64,000 bases of DNA from the NCBI RefSeq assembly GCF_042433915.1, contig NZ_JBHLUN010000010.1, positions 275,454 to 339,453 of the forward strand, in the 5' to 3' direction. Made by a program: the position numbers and the translations under genes. The notes under the pieces were generated by a model. It did no database searches. It was not told the origin of the DNA and saw only the letters and a program-made list of their open reading frames with translations. Positions 16,527 through 24,827 of this stretch are shown here, one piece after another. The stretch is from Roseomonas elaeocarpi (GTDB lineage: Bacteria > Pseudomonadota > Alphaproteobacteria > Acetobacterales > Acetobacteraceae). Position 1 is the stretch's first letter; each line of letters opens with the position of its first letter.

Positions 16527-17639
16527 TCAGTCCGGGATTTGCTCCAATGAGGTCGGCTCGATCGTCGTGTTCCCGTTGCGGCCTTGCCGAAACTTCACCA
16601 GGGCCGGATAGGTGCGTAGCCGTGCCCGCATGAGGGAACCGAGCGGCCGGTGTGCGGCAAGGCTGTGCGAGGGGCGAAACGACATGCCCTCGTTGAAGAA
16701 AATCCGGCGCGCCTCGCTCATGGCGTCCTGCCGCGGCAGCATCAGCCGCGCGACGGGGCGGTAGGGGCTTTCCTCCTCCGGCCACTGCACGGAAGCATCC
16801 TCGACCGGCATGGTGTCCAGGTTTGTGCAGAGCTGCACGCGGATCTCGAACTCGGCATTGTTGTTTCGGAAGTACTCCACCGTGGCGTCACGGAAGGTGT
16901 TCGGGTTCTCGGAAGTGTCCAGGGGATCGCGGCTGAGCGCGTCCTGTCCTGGCGCGACGGGCACGGCGACGATCTTGGCAACGTAGTCGCCATACCGAAG
17001 TGCGGCCTGGCTGTAGTAGCAGTCCACAAGCGGGTGGCGCGGCGCGTGGCCGAAGAAGTCTAGCAGCGGGCTGTCGCCCCCCGTGACGGCCTTGACCACC
17101 TTGTTGAGCGTGCCAGCAGTCGCTGAGACGGCGGTCTTCACCGCGTCTGGCATGGTGCCGCCCGCTCCTCCTTCCAGTCCCTTGATGGCACCCAGGAAGC
17201 CTGCCGCATCAGCATTGGGGAAGACTGGGCCGGTCGCGAAAACGAAGTCCTGCGTGGTCTCGTTCTCGTGGCCGGGAAGCTTCGGTCCCTCCACACCGAA
17301 CACCTTGATGGCCATCCCGCGATGCGTGGAAACGCTGTCGGACAGGTTCTCGCCCGGCCCCTGGGCGAGGCGCACCGCGACGTTGAAGGTACGCGGCTCG
17401 GCGAAGAGGCCCTGGCGAAGTTCCGCGGGCAGGCCGTCAATCACGCGCAGCTGTCCCTTGAGCACGGCACTCGCCTTGGCGTGCGACGCGCGCACGGTGT
17501 GGCCTTCGCGCTCGGCCACCTTCGCGCTCTCGTGCGACATCGAGGAGATGATCTTGTCGATCGTCTCGTCCTCACCTTCCGGACGATGCTCGATATCATC
17601 GCTGTAGGGGATCGGGGTCTGGTACGTAGCAGCTTGCAT
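16527..17639 (-). CDS. Catalase-like haem protein (y4iL-like), paralog 1
   Basis: A 370-aa protein with ATG start and RBS AGGGAGA. It is shorter than true catalases (about 480-700 aa) and belongs to the small catalase-fold family exemplified by rhizobial y4iL. The distal His is in VRASHAKASAV, and the proximal motif R-L-R-T-Y (R-x-x-x-Y) near the C-terminus supplies the haem Tyr. The block that holds the Asn pair in catalases reads QDFVFATGPVF, lacking Asn, so classical catalase activity is doubtful; peroxidase or lipid-peroxide activity is possible. It lies 69 bp downstream of a second paralog on the same strand, making a two-gene operon. No signal peptide. Confidence 0.8.
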   Translation of the reverse strand: MQAATYQTPIPYSDDIEHRPEGEDETIDKIISSMSHESAKVAEREGHTVRASHAKASAVLKGQLRVIDGLPAELRQGLFAEPRTFNVAVRLAQGPGENLSDSVSTHRGMAIKVFGVEGPKLPGHENETTQDFVFATGPVFPNADAAGFLGAIKGLEGGAGGTMPDAVKTAVSATAGTLNKVVKAVTGGDSPLLDFFGHAPRHPLVDCYYSQAALRYGDYVAKIVAVPVAPGQDALSRDPLDTSENPNTFRDATVEYFRNNNAEFEIRVQLCTNLDTMPVEDASVQWPEEESPYRPVARLMLPRQDAMSEARRIFFNEGMSFRPSHSLAAHRPLGSLMRARLRTYPALVKFRQGRNGNTTIEPTSLEQIPD

Positions 17640-17708
17640 GCGGCGTCTCCCTTTAGCTGATAACTGGCAGAAAGACCCTGCCGTGTGAGCGATAGGATCA
17701 GAAGAGCT

Positions 17709-18797
17709 TCAGGCGCTTTGGCGGGCGCTGGGTTCATGCACCGGGCAACGATTGAAGCGCTCCCGGAACTGGGTCGAGTGGATGTAGGCTTCGCGTCGGG
17801 CACGGTTGATGTTGCCTAGCGGCTGGTGCGCAGCGAGACCGGTCCAGATCATGAAGTGCATCTCTTCGTTCACCGCCTGAACCTGAGCAGGATCCCAGCT
17901 GTCCTGGCGTGGTGCGGTGATGGTGGCCACCGTCCGGAACGGCGCCTCCTCTTCGTCCCACTCCACGGTCGGGTCCTCGACCGGCTGCTTCTCCAGGTCA
18001 CGACAGAGCTGCACGCGGAACTCCCACACACCATCAATGCTCTGCATTTCGGACCGCACGGCGTCGCGGATTGCATCTGGGTCGTCGCTGGCGTCGATCT
18101 GCTGATCCTTGTGGGCGAGCAGGGCGGGAGCGACGGGAGCGACGCTGAACTTCGCGATGTAGTCGCCGTACCGGAAAGGCGTAACGCTGTAGTAGGTCTC
18201 ACCGAGCGGATTGACGTTCGGCGCGCCGCCAAGGGACTGCAACTTCGTGCTCTCGATCCCGACCGCGGAGAGAGCGGTGTTCAGGCCACGCGCGACACTG
18301 GACACCACCTCCTTCACGCCCTCCATCCGGTTGGTGGTTGCCGCCAGCATCTTGAGGTTGCCGAGGAACTTGTCGGCGGTCTTGGCCTGGAAGACCGGAC
18401 CGTTCACCATGATGAAGTCCTGGGTCGTTCCTGCCGCACCCGGCAGCCGCTTGCCCTCGACGTCCAGCACCTTCAGCGCCAGCCCGCGCGGGAGCGAGAT
18501 CGTGTCCGGCAGGATGTCGCCGGCATTGGTCGAGATCCGCATGTAGACCTTGTGCTCGCCAGGGCATGCGAAGACGCCTTGGGCCAGTTCCGGCGGCAGG
18601 TTGTCGGCCACCACCATCCGGCCCTCCAGGATCGCGTGCGCCTTGGCGTGTACGGAGCGGACCGCGTGGCCATCCTCCTTGGCGGTGGTCTCCAGGATCG
18701 TGTCGAAGGTGTCGTTGAGGCCCTGGATCGTCTCTTGCTCGCCGGGCTGGATTTCCTCGACGGCGGGAGTGTAGCGCACGGGTTCGGCAAGGCTCAT
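17709..18797 (-). CDS. Catalase-like haem protein (y4iL-like), paralog 2
   Basis: A 362-aa protein with its start at ATG 18797, chosen for a strong RBS (AAGGAGGA). An upstream GTG at 18926 would add a non-conserved leader. Same family as the next gene: distal His in VRSVHAKAHAI, substrate-channel block QDFIMVNGPVF (Asn retained here, unlike paralog 1), proximal R-R-E-A-Y near the C-terminus. The two proteins have diverged clearly, so this is an old duplication or a co-inherited pair rather than a recent one. Likely cytoplasmic and concerned with peroxide or organic hydroperoxide. A 6-bp inverted repeat (AGAACG-TTT-CGTTCT, 18823-18837) sits 25 bp upstream of the start and may be an operator. 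Confidence 0.8.
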   Translation of the reverse strand: MSLAEPVRYTPAVEEIQPGEQETIQGLNDTFDTILETTAKEDGHAVRSVHAKAHAILEGRMVVADNLPPELAQGVFACPGEHKVYMRISTNAGDILPDTISLPRGLALKVLDVEGKRLPGAAGTTQDFIMVNGPVFQAKTADKFLGNLKMLAATTNRMEGVKEVVSSVARGLNTALSAVGIESTKLQSLGGAPNVNPLGETYYSVTPFRYGDYIAKFSVAPVAPALLAHKDQQIDASDDPDAIRDAVRSEMQSIDGVWEFRVQLCRDLEKQPVEDPTVEWDEEEAPFRTVATITAPRQDSWDPAQVQAVNEEMHFMIWTGLAAHQPLGNINRARREAYIHSTQFRERFNRCPVHEPSARQSA

Positions 18798-19120
18798 CTG
18801 CGGTCCTCCTTGGTTAAGTCCCAGAACGTTTCGTTCTCGCAGTCCGAGCGAGGCAGCCCGCCAGCCCTCGGGTATGATCCTGGGCACAGCAAGTGGCTTC
18901 TCCGACGTTCCGGCAGGGACCGCCACGAGCTGTGGTGCATGGACGCCGAAGTTCAGCGGCGCCCGCGAGGTTGCCAGAGCTTGGGATGAATTAGACGCCG
19001 TGCCGGTCTTTTTGGACGTCGTGTCGGCCGACCGGCGTCAGCGCCAGCTCTACCTCGCTGGTGCTCACATCACACCGAGAACGCGCCCAGGTCGGGCAGC
19101 CGTCGGAGCTGCCTAGGGGT
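18798..19120. other. Intergenic region upstream of the catalase-like operon
   Basis: No gene seen. It contains the inverted repeat AGAACG-TTT-CGTTCT at 18823-18837, close to the catalase-like start, and presumably the operon promoter. The AraC gene reads towards it from the right. Confidence 0.4.
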
Positions 19121-20029
19121 CTAGCTGTTCAGGACGCGATAGGCCGTCGGGTCGGTCCCGTACGCTCCACGAAAGGCTCGCGAGAAGGAGGATGGATCGG
19201 CATAGCCAATGGCCGCCGCAACAGCCTTCAAAGGCAGGTCGGTTGTTTCAAGAAGGCGTGCGGCCGCGTGAAGCCGCACAGACTGTGCAAATTCCATCGG
19301 TCCGCTTCCCAGCGCTCGCGCGAAATGGTCAGCGAACGACGCGCGGCTCATCCCGGCTCTGTCGGCGAGACTCGCAACCGTATGTGGCGCACCAGGATTT
19401 TCGAGTACCGCAAGGATGGCGCGGATGAGACGGGGATCCTTGGGCAGGGCTGCGGGAAGCAGGCCCTGGTCTCCACGCCGGAGACGTCCTCGCAGAACGG
19501 CAGCAAGGCAAGCTTTCATCAACGCCTCGGTCACAGCCGCCGTGCCGAGGCCAGGTGCCGCAACCTCCGCTCGCATAAGGTCGAAGATACCACGGCCCAC
19601 ATCATCGGCTGGCGCCTCTACAACCGTCTCTGTCAGGAGATCGAAGAGGCTGAGTGCCAACCCATGAGAAGCCGGGATGGAGCCGCACAGCAGCAACGTG
19701 CCGGGCCCAGAGCCGGCCGTGAAGGCCGCCAGCCCGTCAGCGAAAGGGCCGCAGGTTTCTCCGGCGTTTACCTCTCGCGCTCCGGGCCAAGCATCGCCGA
19801 CGATGTGGCCCTGGCGGGGTGGTACGACGATGACACTGCCGGAAGCGTAAGGAACTGGAGCAGCATTGCCGACACGGACGATTCCAGAGCCGGCAAGGAC
19901 ATGATGGACGGTTGCCGCTTCAAGGGGCGCAATAGCCAAACGCCAGCCCTGGCCGATGGTGCAGACGGAGGCGGAGTGGAGGTGAACGACGAGAGCTGCC
20001 AGGAGCCTGTCGAGACTATTAGCTGCCAT
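19121..20029 (-). CDS. AraC-family transcriptional regulator (cupin N-domain)
   Basis: A 302-aa protein. Residues 1-190 resemble the cupin-type sensor of the AraC subgroup with HHVLAGSGIVRVG and GSVIVVPPRQGH. Residues 195-302 carry the double helix-turn-helix: VASLADRAGMSRASFADHFARALGSGPMEF, then LKAVAAAIGYADPSSFSRAFRGAYGTDPTAYR. It is encoded upstream of, and on the same strand as, the catalase-like genes, so it may regulate them. It is the last gene before the right end of the element. Ligand unknown. Confidence 0.88.
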   Translation of the reverse strand: MAANSLDRLLAALVVHLHSASVCTIGQGWRLAIAPLEAATVHHVLAGSGIVRVGNAAPVPYASGSVIVVPPRQGHIVGDAWPGAREVNAGETCGPFADGLAAFTAGSGPGTLLLCGSIPASHGLALSLFDLLTETVVEAPADDVGRGIFDLMRAEVAAPGLGTAAVTEALMKACLAAVLRGRLRRGDQGLLPAALPKDPRLIRAILAVLENPGAPHTVASLADRAGMSRASFADHFARALGSGPMEFAQSVRLHAAARLLETTDLPLKAVAAAIGYADPSSFSRAFRGAYGTDPTAYRVLNS

Positions 20030-20279
20030 GCTGCAAGCTTAAGCCACAGCAGGATCTACGTCTTAGGGGGAATAGGCTTGGTGATGGCAACCAGACAGCA
20101 CAACCTTCCGACAAGCCTCAGGTAAGGATGCGAAGGCGTGCGCACGCTGGCAGCTCGATCCTACCGCCACCTTATCCATGGCAGGTCAGAGATGCCATAG
20201 GCGAAAGGGCTTCAGGACAAGAAACTAGGAAGGAGGCTGTATCCAGCTGTGCCTGTATGCATCCAGCAGAACCGCATTG
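20030..20279. other. Right end of the element, non-coding
   Basis: No gene or RNA recognised between the AraC gene start and the arm sites at 20280. The AraC promoter should lie in the first 100 bp. Confidence 0.4.
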
Positions 20280-20304
20280 AAGTAGGGACCCAGGTAGGGA
20301 CCGA
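20280..20304. promoter_or_regulatory. Arm-type integrase binding sites, right end
   Basis: AAGTAGGGACC at 20280-20290 and GGTAGGGACC at 20293-20302 have the same 12-bp unit, orientation and trailing GA as the doublet at 694-718. They lie 48 bp inside the right att core. Confidence 0.65.
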
Positions 20305-20352
20305 AAAACTAATCTAGAAAAAATTCAGTATAAACAATGACTTGTTGAACTA

Positions 20353-20444
<92 letters not shown>

Positions 20445-20468
20445 GCGCCGAGCCATGCTCGGAGCGGG

Positions 20469-20497
20469 GCTATAAGGGCGGAACCCGTGTCGCGCAA
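20469..20497 (-). promoter_or_regulatory. Promoter of tRNA-Ser
   Basis: On the minus strand, TTGCGC (-35) is followed by a 17-bp spacer and TATAGC (-10), 25 bp before the mature tRNA. The tRNA-Phe gene at 50146 has a promoter with the same spacing and distance. Confidence 0.6.
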
Positions 20498-20533
20498 TGG
20501 GGCGGGGCACAGTTTGCGCGGGTCGCCTTTGCC

Positions 20534-20563
20534 TTGACTCCCCGCCGGCCCTCCCCTTATACG
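20534..20563 (+). promoter_or_regulatory. Promoter of the rplU-rpmA-obgE-proB operon
   Basis: TTGACT at 20534-20539 and TATACG at 20558-20563 are separated by 18 bp (17 bp if TTATAC is taken). This is a good housekeeping promoter about 80 bp upstream of rplU. Confidence 0.6.
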
Positions 20564-20642
20564 GCCCGCTTCCCGGAGGTGCCCACGGTGCCGCCGCACC
20601 GCCGCTCGCGGCCTCATTCCTACTGATTCAACAGGCGTAACG

Positions 20643-20960
20643 ATGACCTACGCAGTGATCCGCACCGGCGGCAAGCAGTACCGCGTCACCCCGAACTCGG
20701 TGCTGATCGTGGAGAAGCTCGAGGCCGAGCCCGGCTCCACCGTGACCTTCCAGGACGTTCTGGCCATCGGCGGCGACGCCGGCCTGACCCTGGGCGCCCC
20801 GACCGTGGCCGGTGCCTCCATCACCGCGACCGTGCTCGAGCAGAAGCGCGGCGAGAAGGTCATCATCTTCAAGAAGCGTCGTCGGCAGAACAGCCGCCGC
20901 AAGAACGGCCACCGCCAGCACATGACCGTGCTGCGCATCGGCGACATCGCCGCGGCCTGA
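20643..20960 (+). CDS. rplU: 50S ribosomal protein L21
   Basis: A 105-aa ribosomal protein that binds 23S rRNA in the large subunit. It has the typical start MTYAVIRTGGKQYRV, the EKLEAEPGS block, the basic loop KRRRQNSRRKNGHRQ and the terminal VLRIGDI. Length is normal. First gene of the conserved rplU-rpmA-obgE cluster, 22 bp before rpmA. It lies directly outside the tRNA-Ser integration site and is transcribed away from it, so the element insertion did not interrupt this operon. Confidence 0.98.
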   Translation: MTYAVIRTGGKQYRVTPNSVLIVEKLEAEPGSTVTFQDVLAIGGDAGLTLGAPTVAGASITATVLEQKRGEKVIIFKKRRRQNSRRKNGHRQHMTVLRIGDIAAA

Positions 20961-20982
20961 ACCAGAAACCGGAGTTCCAGAG

Positions 20983-21252
20983 ATGGCACACAAGAAGGCT
21001 GGCGGCTCCTCCCGCAACGGTCGCGACTCCGCCGGCAAGCGCCTTGGCGTGAAGCTCTACGGCGGCCAGGCCGTGAAGTCGGGCTGCATCATCGTCACCC
21101 AGCGCGGCACCAAGATGCTGCCGGGCCGCAACGTGCTCGTGTCGCGCGACCACTCCATCCAGTCCGTGGCGAACGGCGTGGTGAAGTTCGAGCGCAAGGC
21201 CGAGGGCCGCGTGATGGTGTCCGTGGACGTGCTGCCGGCGGCCGCCGAGTAA
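20983..21252 (+). CDS. rpmA: 50S ribosomal protein L27
   Basis: An 89-aa ribosomal protein near the peptidyl-transferase centre. It begins MAHKKAGGSSRNGRDSAGKRLGVK, which is diagnostic, and continues with GSIIVTQRGTK-like and VANGVVKFERK segments. There is no N-terminal processing extension of the Firmicutes type. A hairpin follows 46 bp after the stop, before obgE. Confidence 0.98.
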   Translation: MAHKKAGGSSRNGRDSAGKRLGVKLYGGQAVKSGCIIVTQRGTKMLPGRNVLVSRDHSIQSVANGVVKFERKAEGRVMVSVDVLPAAAE

Positions 21253-21298
21253 GGCGCCTCCCCCCAGTACGGTTAACCGATACGGTTTTCTTTCCCGG

Positions 21299-21325
21299 AC
21301 GGGGGCCCGCTACGGCGGCCCCCGT
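21299..21325 (+). terminator. Intrinsic terminator/attenuator between rpmA and obgE
   Basis: ACGGGGGCC (21299-21307) pairs perfectly with GGCCCCCGT (21317-21325) around a 9-base loop, followed by a mixed T-rich tail. It probably lowers obgE-proB expression relative to the ribosomal genes. Confidence 0.6.
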
Positions 21326-21351
21326 TCGTCGTTTCAGGCTCACGTGATCCG

Positions 21352-22359
21352 ATGAAGTTCCTCGACGAAGCGAAGGTGTACCTCAAGGCCGGCGACGGCG
21401 GGAACGGCGTGGTCGCCTTCCGGCGCGAGAAGTACATCGAGTTCGGCGGCCCCGACGGCGGCAATGGCGGCCGCGGCGGCGACGTGATCGTCGAGGCGGT
21501 GGACGGCCTGAACACGCTGATCGACTACCGCTATTCCCAGCACTTCCGTGCCCGCAAGGGCGACAACGGCGCTGGCTCCGACCGCACCGGCGCCGGCAGC
21601 GAGGACGTGGTGCTGAAGGTTCCGGTCGGCACCGTCGTGCTCGACGAGGACAAGGAAACCGTTCTCGCCGACCTGACCGAGGTCGGGCAGCGCGCGACGC
21701 TGTGCACCGGCGGCGACGGCGGGCGCGGCAACGCGCACTACAAGACCTCCACCAACCGTGCCCCGCGCCGTGCCGATCCCGGTTGGCCGGGCGAGGAGCG
21801 CTGGGTCTGGCTGCGCCTGAAGCTGATCGCCGATGCCGGGCTGCTGGGCCTGCCCAATGCCGGCAAGTCGACCTTCCTGGCGGCGGCCTCGGCCGCGCGG
21901 CCGAAGATCGCGGATTATCCCTTCACCACGCTGCACCCGCAGCTGGGCGTGGTGCGCCTCAACGCCTCGGAAGAATTCGTGCTGGCCGACATCCCCGGCC
22001 TGATCGAGGGTGCCGCGGAAGGCGCCGGCCTCGGCACGCGCTTCCTGGGCCATGTGGAGCGCTGCGCGGTGCTCTTGCACCTGATCGACGGGACGCAAGC
22101 CGACCCAGTGGGCGCCTGGCGCACCGTGCGGGCCGAGCTCGAGGAATACGGCGGCGGCCTCATCGACAAGCCCGAGATCGTGGCGCTGAACAAGACCGAC
22201 GCCATGACGCCGCAGGCGCGCGCCAGCCGCGTCAAGGCGCTGGAGCGTGCCACCGGCAACCCGGTGATGCTGATCAGCGGCGCCACGGGCGACGGCGTGC
22301 CGGCCGCGCTGCGCCGCCTGGCCGACGTGATCGCGGAGCAGCGCGAGACCGCGGCGTGA
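21352..22359 (+). CDS. obgE: Obg-family GTPase (CgtA)
   Basis: A 335-aa ribosome-assembly and stress GTPase. The N-terminal glycine-rich Obg fold (GGDGGNGVVAFRREKYIEFGGPDGGNGGRGGDVI) is followed from about residue 160 by the G domain: G1 GLPNAGKST, switch region with FTTLHPQLG, G3 DIPGLIEGA, G4 NKTD. The C-terminus ends shortly after the G domain, as in many alphaproteobacterial forms without an OCT extension. Its TGA overlaps the GTG start of proB by 4 bases, indicating translational coupling. Confidence 0.97.
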   Translation: MKFLDEAKVYLKAGDGGNGVVAFRREKYIEFGGPDGGNGGRGGDVIVEAVDGLNTLIDYRYSQHFRARKGDNGAGSDRTGAGSEDVVLKVPVGTVVLDEDKETVLADLTEVGQRATLCTGGDGGRGNAHYKTSTNRAPRRADPGWPGEERWVWLRLKLIADAGLLGLPNAGKSTFLAAASAARPKIADYPFTTLHPQLGVVRLNASEEFVLADIPGLIEGAAEGAGLGTRFLGHVERCAVLLHLIDGTQADPVGAWRTVRAELEEYGGGLIDKPEIVALNKTDAMTPQARASRVKALERATGNPVMLISGATGDGVPAALRRLADVIAEQRETAA

Positions 22360-23468
22360 GCGACCTTCGCACCGCGCGCCGCATCGTCGTCAAGGTCGGC
22401 TCCGCCCTGGTGGTGGACCCGGCCACCGCCGCCCCGCGCGAGGCGTGGCTGGCATCGGTCGCCGCCGACCTCGCCGCGCTGCGCGCCGGCGGGGCGGAGG
22501 TCATCCTGGTCTCGTCGGGCGCCATCGCGCTGGCCCGCCGCGCACTCGGGCTGACGCAACCGCGCCTGCGGCTGGAAGAAAAGCAGGCCGCGGCCGCCGT
22601 GGGGCAGATCCGCCTCGCCGGCGCCTGGCAGTCGGCCTTTGCCGCGCACGACATCGCGGCGGCGCAGCTGCTGCTGACGCTGCAGGACAGCGAGGACCGG
22701 CGCCGCTACCTCAACGCCCGCGCGACGCTCACCACGCTGCTGACGCTGGGCTGCGTGCCGGTGATCAACGAGAACGACACCGTGGCCACGGCGGAAATCC
22801 GTTTCGGCGACAACGACCGCCTCGCCGCCCGCGTGGCCGAGATGGTGCAGGCCGACGCTCTGGTGCTGCTGAGCGACATTGACGGCCTCTACACCGCCGA
22901 CCCGCGCCGCGACCCGCAGGCCCGCCACCTGCCGGTGATCGAGCGCGTCACCGACGAGATCATGGCCATGGGGGGCGAGCCACCGCCGGGCTATTCCTCC
23001 GGCGGCATGCGCACCAAGCTGATCGCGGCGCAGATCGCCACCGGCGCCGGCTGCGCCATGGCCATCGCGCTGGGCACCGCGGAACACCCGCTGCAACGGC
23101 TGCTCGACGGCGCGCGCTGCACCTGGTTCCTGCCGGCGCCCGAGGGCCGTTCGGCCCGCAAGCGCTGGATCGCCGGCAGCCTGGCGCCGCAGGGCAGCGT
23201 GACCGTGGATGCGGGTGCGGTGCGGGCGCTGCGCAACGGCTCCTCGCTGCTGCCGGCCGGCATCCGCTCGGTGGCCGGCCAGTTCGAGCGCGGCGACGCC
23301 GTGGCGGTGCGCGATGAGGCCGGGCACGTGATCGCGCACGGGCTGTCGGCCTACGACGCCGCGGCCACGGGGCGCATCGCCGGGCGGCAGAGCGACGAGA
23401 TCGAGGCGATCCTGGGCCTGCGCGGCCGCGACGAGGTCATCCACCGCGACGACCTCGTCCTGCTTTAA
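22356..23468 (+). CDS. proB: Glutamate 5-kinase
   Basis: A 370-aa enzyme catalysing the first step of proline synthesis, ATP-dependent phosphorylation of glutamate. The start is a GTG at 22356 inside the obgE stop; longer same-frame starts overlap obgE. The amino-acid-kinase domain shows VVKVGSALVVD, SSGAIALARR, NENDTVAT and SDIDGLYT. The C-terminal third is the PUA domain (GAVRALRNGSSLLPAGIRSVAGQFERGDAV). Length is typical. The proA gene, often next in line, is not here; an aldo/keto reductase gene is convergent instead. Confidence 0.96.
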   Translation: MSDLRTARRIVVKVGSALVVDPATAAPREAWLASVAADLAALRAGGAEVILVSSGAIALARRALGLTQPRLRLEEKQAAAAVGQIRLAGAWQSAFAAHDIAAAQLLLTLQDSEDRRRYLNARATLTTLLTLGCVPVINENDTVATAEIRFGDNDRLAARVAEMVQADALVLLSDIDGLYTADPRRDPQARHLPVIERVTDEIMAMGGEPPPGYSSGGMRTKLIAAQIATGAGCAMAIALGTAEHPLQRLLDGARCTWFLPAPEGRSARKRWIAGSLAPQGSVTVDAGAVRALRNGSSLLPAGIRSVAGQFERGDAVAVRDEAGHVIAHGLSAYDAAATGRIAGRQSDEIEAILGLRGRDEVIHRDDLVLL

Positions 23469-23556
23469 TCCGGGCGGCTGGCGCCGACCGGATAGCAAAG
23501 GTTCAGCGCAACCTCCGACGCCCCGAAACGCGGCACCAGGCCGACATGAGGGCGCC

Positions 23557-24576
23557 CTAAGCGCCCCCGGCCGTGCGTGCCACCCGCCCCTCGATCGGGT
23601 AAGCCGGATCGGTGTAGCCCGGGGTCGAGGGATGTCCGGCGGGCACGAGGCCGTCCACCAGGGCCTCGTCCTCGGCCGTGAACTGGTAGTCGAGCGCCCC
23701 GAGGTAGTCCGCCCACTGCTCCTCGGTGCGCGGCCCGGCGATGGCCGCGGTGACCAGCCGGTTGTTCAGCACCCAGCGCACCGCGAACTGCCCCGGCGTG
23801 ATGCCGCGCGCTCTGGCGTGCTCCGCCAGGGTTTCGGCGATCCGCAGGCTTTCCGGCCGCCACTCGGTCTGCATGATGCGGCGATCGGCGCGCGCGGCGC
23901 GCGTGCCCTCGGGCGGTGGCGCGTCGGCGCGGTACTTGCCCGTCAGCACGCCGCGCGCCAGCGGGCTGTAGGGCACCACGCCCAGGCCGTAATACTGGCA
24001 GGCCGGCAGGTGCTCGACCTCCGGCATTCGGTTCACGGCGTTGTAGTAGGGCTGGCTGACCACCGGCCGCTGGATGCCGAGCTCGTCGCACAGCCGGCAG
24101 ATCTCGGCGAGGCGCCAGGAGCGGTAGTTCGACACGCCGAAGTAGCGGATCTTGCCCTGTCGCATGAGGTCGCCCATCGCGATCACCGTTTCGCGCAGCG
24201 GCGTGTCGTGGTCTTCCTTGTGCAAGTAAAGGATGTCGATCGTCTCGATGCCCAGGCGGCGCAGGCTGCTCTCGGCCTCGGCGAAGCAGCGGCGCCGCGA
24301 CAGGCCACGCTCGTTGGGTCCCTCACCCATCGGATTGGCGAGCTTGGTGGCCAGCACCCACCAGTCGCGATCCGACGCGATGGCACGGCCGGTGATCCCT
24401 TCCGAGCCGCCCTTGCTGTAGGCGTCGGCGGTGTCGATGAAGTTGATGCCGCGCTCGCGTCCCTGCGCCACGATCCGCCGCGCCGTCGCCTCGCCGGTGG
24501 TATCGCCGAAGGTCATGGTGCCCAGGCAGATCGGGGAAACCCGCAGGCCGCTGTTGCCCAGTTGCCGGTACTGCAT
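23557..24576 (-). CDS. Aldo/keto reductase
   Basis: A 339-aa NADPH-dependent oxidoreductase. ATG 24576 is preceded by AAGGAGA; a longer frame to 24726 adds an unlikely leader. It starts MQYRQLGNSGLRVSPICLGTMTFG. The catalytic tetrad is visible: D48 (FIDTADAY), Y53, K78 (ATKLANP), H119 (LYLHKED). The cofactor region (YSPLARGVLTGKY) is conserved. It resembles the YajO/Tas-type group of TIM-barrel reductases. Substrate unknown. A short hairpin between its stop and proB (23550-23566) may serve both convergent genes. Confidence 0.9.
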   Translation of the reverse strand: MQYRQLGNSGLRVSPICLGTMTFGDTTGEATARRIVAQGRERGINFIDTADAYSKGGSEGITGRAIASDRDWWVLATKLANPMGEGPNERGLSRRRCFAEAESSLRRLGIETIDILYLHKEDHDTPLRETVIAMGDLMRQGKIRYFGVSNYRSWRLAEICRLCDELGIQRPVVSQPYYNAVNRMPEVEHLPACQYYGLGVVPYSPLARGVLTGKYRADAPPPEGTRAARADRRIMQTEWRPESLRIAETLAEHARARGITPGQFAVRWVLNNRLVTAAIAGPRTEEQWADYLGALDYQFTAEDEALVDGLVPAGHPSTPGYTDPAYPIEGRVARTAGGA

Positions 24577-24827
24577 CGCGCCGTCTCCTTGCTTGCTTAT
24601 CCGCCGTGGCCCGCCTCGTGCCGAGGCCGAGACGTGTCCGGGACCGCACGAGCATGCGCCCCGAGGCGGGACGCTGGAACCGCCGGCCGCTGCCCGTGAC
24701 CGGGCACGCGGGGTGGTGTCCCGCACGATCGCGTGCGCGCACCCCCGCGCCCCGAAACAGGATGTGGCTGTGATCGTGGGGGGTTTGGCGCTACCATCGG
24801 GCGGTCGGTTCGGAGGATAAGGCCGGG

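Noticed and set aside
19061..20125. 354-aa plus-strand open frame over the AraC gene
   Set aside because: Antisense to a clear AraC regulator; shadow of high GC codon bias.
21915..23498. 527-aa minus-strand open frame over obgE/proB
   Set aside because: Antisense to two certain genes; Arg/Gly/His-rich shadow.
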